This document shows, in pieces, positions 62,983-64,000 of a stretch of DNA of 64,000 nt (position 1 is the stretch's first letter; each line of letters opens with the position of its first letter). The translations under genes and the position numbers were made by a program. The notes beneath the pieces were generated by a model that was not told where the DNA came from, did not search any database, and saw nothing but the letters and a program-made list of their open reading frames with translations. Source of the DNA: Staphylococcus simulans (GTDB lineage Bacteria > Bacillota > Bacilli > Staphylococcales > Staphylococcaceae); assembly GCF_003043455.1 (NCBI RefSeq), contig NZ_PZGG01000002.1, positions 17,077 through 81,076 of the forward strand. The letters run 5' to 3'.

Positions 62983-63600
62983 TTAGCTATTTTTCATGAT
63001 AATTGTTTCGAAATTATTTGCGACTGCTTGGCATTTATCTGCAATGTTTTCTAAGCTTTCATATATGTCTTTAATTTTAATCAATGTGATTGGATCTGTT
63101 TCACTATTGAAGATATGTTTAATTGATTGTCTTAAAATACCATCACAATTTGTTTCAAATTCTTTGATATTAATTGAATGAATACGCATGTGAGAAAGTT
63201 TCTTTTCTACTAATAAGCCAATAGCTAATTTCATTTCAGCTACTGCTTTTTGAATATTATCTACAAATTCAGCCATGTATTCATCTGAATACTCGATTGA
63301 ATACATTTCGAACATTGCTGATGTTTCTTCCATTGCGTCTAAAACATCATCAATAGCGTTACATAAAGATAAAATATCCTCACGCTCGATTGGGGTAATG
63401 AACGTTTGGTTCAAGTCTGAAATCACTTGGTGCATTAATTCGTCACCGTGTGACTCATACGTTTTGATATTATCAGAATAAGCTTTCAAATCTAGGTGTG
63501 TGTTAAAGTCCATTTTCCCGAACTCAATTGCTGCGCGATCTAAATTGAATACCATTTCCTCCAATTTAACCATGAACTTATCCTTTTTCTTGTTAAACAT
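62983..63600 (-). CDS. DUF47 family protein, Pit accessory
   Basis: A 205-residue helical PhoU-like DUF47 protein (TYESHGDELMHQVISDLNQTFITPIEREDILSLCNAIDDVLDAMEET is the typical core). These proteins regulate or assist Pit transporters. ATG 63600 follows GGAGG; the longer frame to 63723 has no binding site. First gene of the pit operon. Confidence 0.92.
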   Translation of the reverse strand: MFNKKKDKFMVKLEEMVFNLDRAAIEFGKMDFNTHLDLKAYSDNIKTYESHGDELMHQVISDLNQTFITPIEREDILSLCNAIDDVLDAMEETSAMFEMYSIEYSDEYMAEFVDNIQKAVAEMKLAIGLLVEKKLSHMRIHSINIKEFETNCDGILRQSIKHIFNSETDPITLIKIKDIYESLENIADKCQAVANNFETIIMKNS

Positions 63601-63934
63601 TGAAAATCCTCCATTTTCAGCGATTGCTTCCCAATCACATTTCATAAATTTGAACTCAAAAGTATATAATTGTAAAAAGTAATCGTGTGATACTTTTGAA
63701 ACTAATATGTATACCATCTTCACACTAGCTTCAAATAAATTTTACCTTCCTAAAAAGAAAATAGCACAAAATTTACAACACTACAATTCTATTTACAAAA
63801 TCTTAACAATTGAACATAATTGTAATGTCCGATTGTTTTGCTAAGTTTTCACAATTTCCACAATTCTAAGCAAAAAGTGGATATTTCCTCTCTTAAAATT
63901 TTACCTAACTTCCCCATTTTTACACATTCCTTTC
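63601..63934. other. gap upstream of the pit operon
   Basis: AT-rich; holds the pit-operon promoter. TTTACA (63792) and TTAACA (63803) recur at 11-bp spacing and weakly resemble PhoP boxes, but in the opposite orientation to the operon. Confidence 0.35.
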
Positions 63935-63977
63935 AAAAAAAATACTCCGAAAACTCATTATTTCAAGTTTTCGAAGT
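63935..63977 (-). terminator. terminator of a gene beyond the right edge
   Basis: ACTCCGAAAACT and AGTTTTCGAAGT form a stem (one mismatch), with T residues on the minus strand, ending a gene that lies to the right. Confidence 0.72.
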
Positions 63978-64000
63978 AAGTTTACTATTCTATACTATAT

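Noticed and set aside
63772..63808. TTTACA/TTAACA repeats as PhoP boxes for the pit operon
   Set aside because: Only two good repeats, opposite orientation and about 200 bp from the start; Pit systems are usually not PhoP-activated.

Overview
The window is low-GC Gram-positive chromosome from a coagulase-negative Staphylococcus. Gene content and order follow the Staphylococcus core genome: ltaS, pabABC, queCDE, saePQRS, an mpfA-like gene, fruRKA, norA, mgrA, uppP, yebC, sarX and rbf. A secreted LysM-CHAP protein, a pxpBC pair and gas vesicle genes suggest a food- or animal-associated species such as the S. carnosus/S. simulans group. That placement is inference from memory of gene content, not from a search.

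Layout. 1-7.8 kb (minus strand): an ABC-F ATPase cut by the window edge, lipoteichoic acid synthase, pxpB/pxpC and the p-aminobenzoate operon. 8-10 kb: queCDE behind a class-I preQ1 riboswitch. 10-13.2 kb: small membrane proteins, an aldo/keto reductase and the iron-sulfur repair protein ScdA. 13.3-17.7 kb: the full sae operon with a perfect SaeR direct repeat, then an mpfA-like gene with an unusual leader. 18-21.6 kb: the fructose operon. 22-25 kb: a SAM-I riboswitch operon pairing a methionine-binding lipoprotein with an L-2-hydroxyacid dehydrogenase. 25-33.5 kb: norA, a DASS transporter and malate dehydrogenase, aldo/keto reductase, COG0523 GTPase and mgrA. 33.6-46.1 kb: cydDC, uppP and many conserved small or membrane proteins. 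46.3-55.2 kb: the gas vesicle cluster. 55.5-64 kb: a cupin gene, yebC, sarX, rbf, a BAX-inhibitor-like membrane protein, a LysM-CHAP hydrolase with a WalR box, and a Pit-type phosphate transporter with its DUF47 partner.

The striking region is the 9-kb gas vesicle cluster on the minus strand. Reading in the direction of transcription it holds two unassigned glycine-zipper proteins, a terminator, then gvpQ-like, gvpA, gvpO, gvpF, gvpG, gvpL, gvpS, gvpK, gvpJ, a giant gvpT-like gene and gvpU. The order matches the Bacillus megaterium cluster as I remember it, but gvpN (AAA+ ATPase) is absent. Both transcription units are preceded by sequences resembling sigma-B promoters. The accessory proteins have unusual architecture. 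Three begin with the same basic plus glycine-zipper head. Three (GvpJ, one very basic protein, one very acidic protein) carry the same 18-residue coiled-coil module. One (about 970 aa) is almost entirely acidic repeats, with seven units of 51, 62 or 67 residues. GvpA itself has an unusually long hydrophilic tail. No insertion sequence, tRNA, rRNA or CRISPR array was seen in the window.
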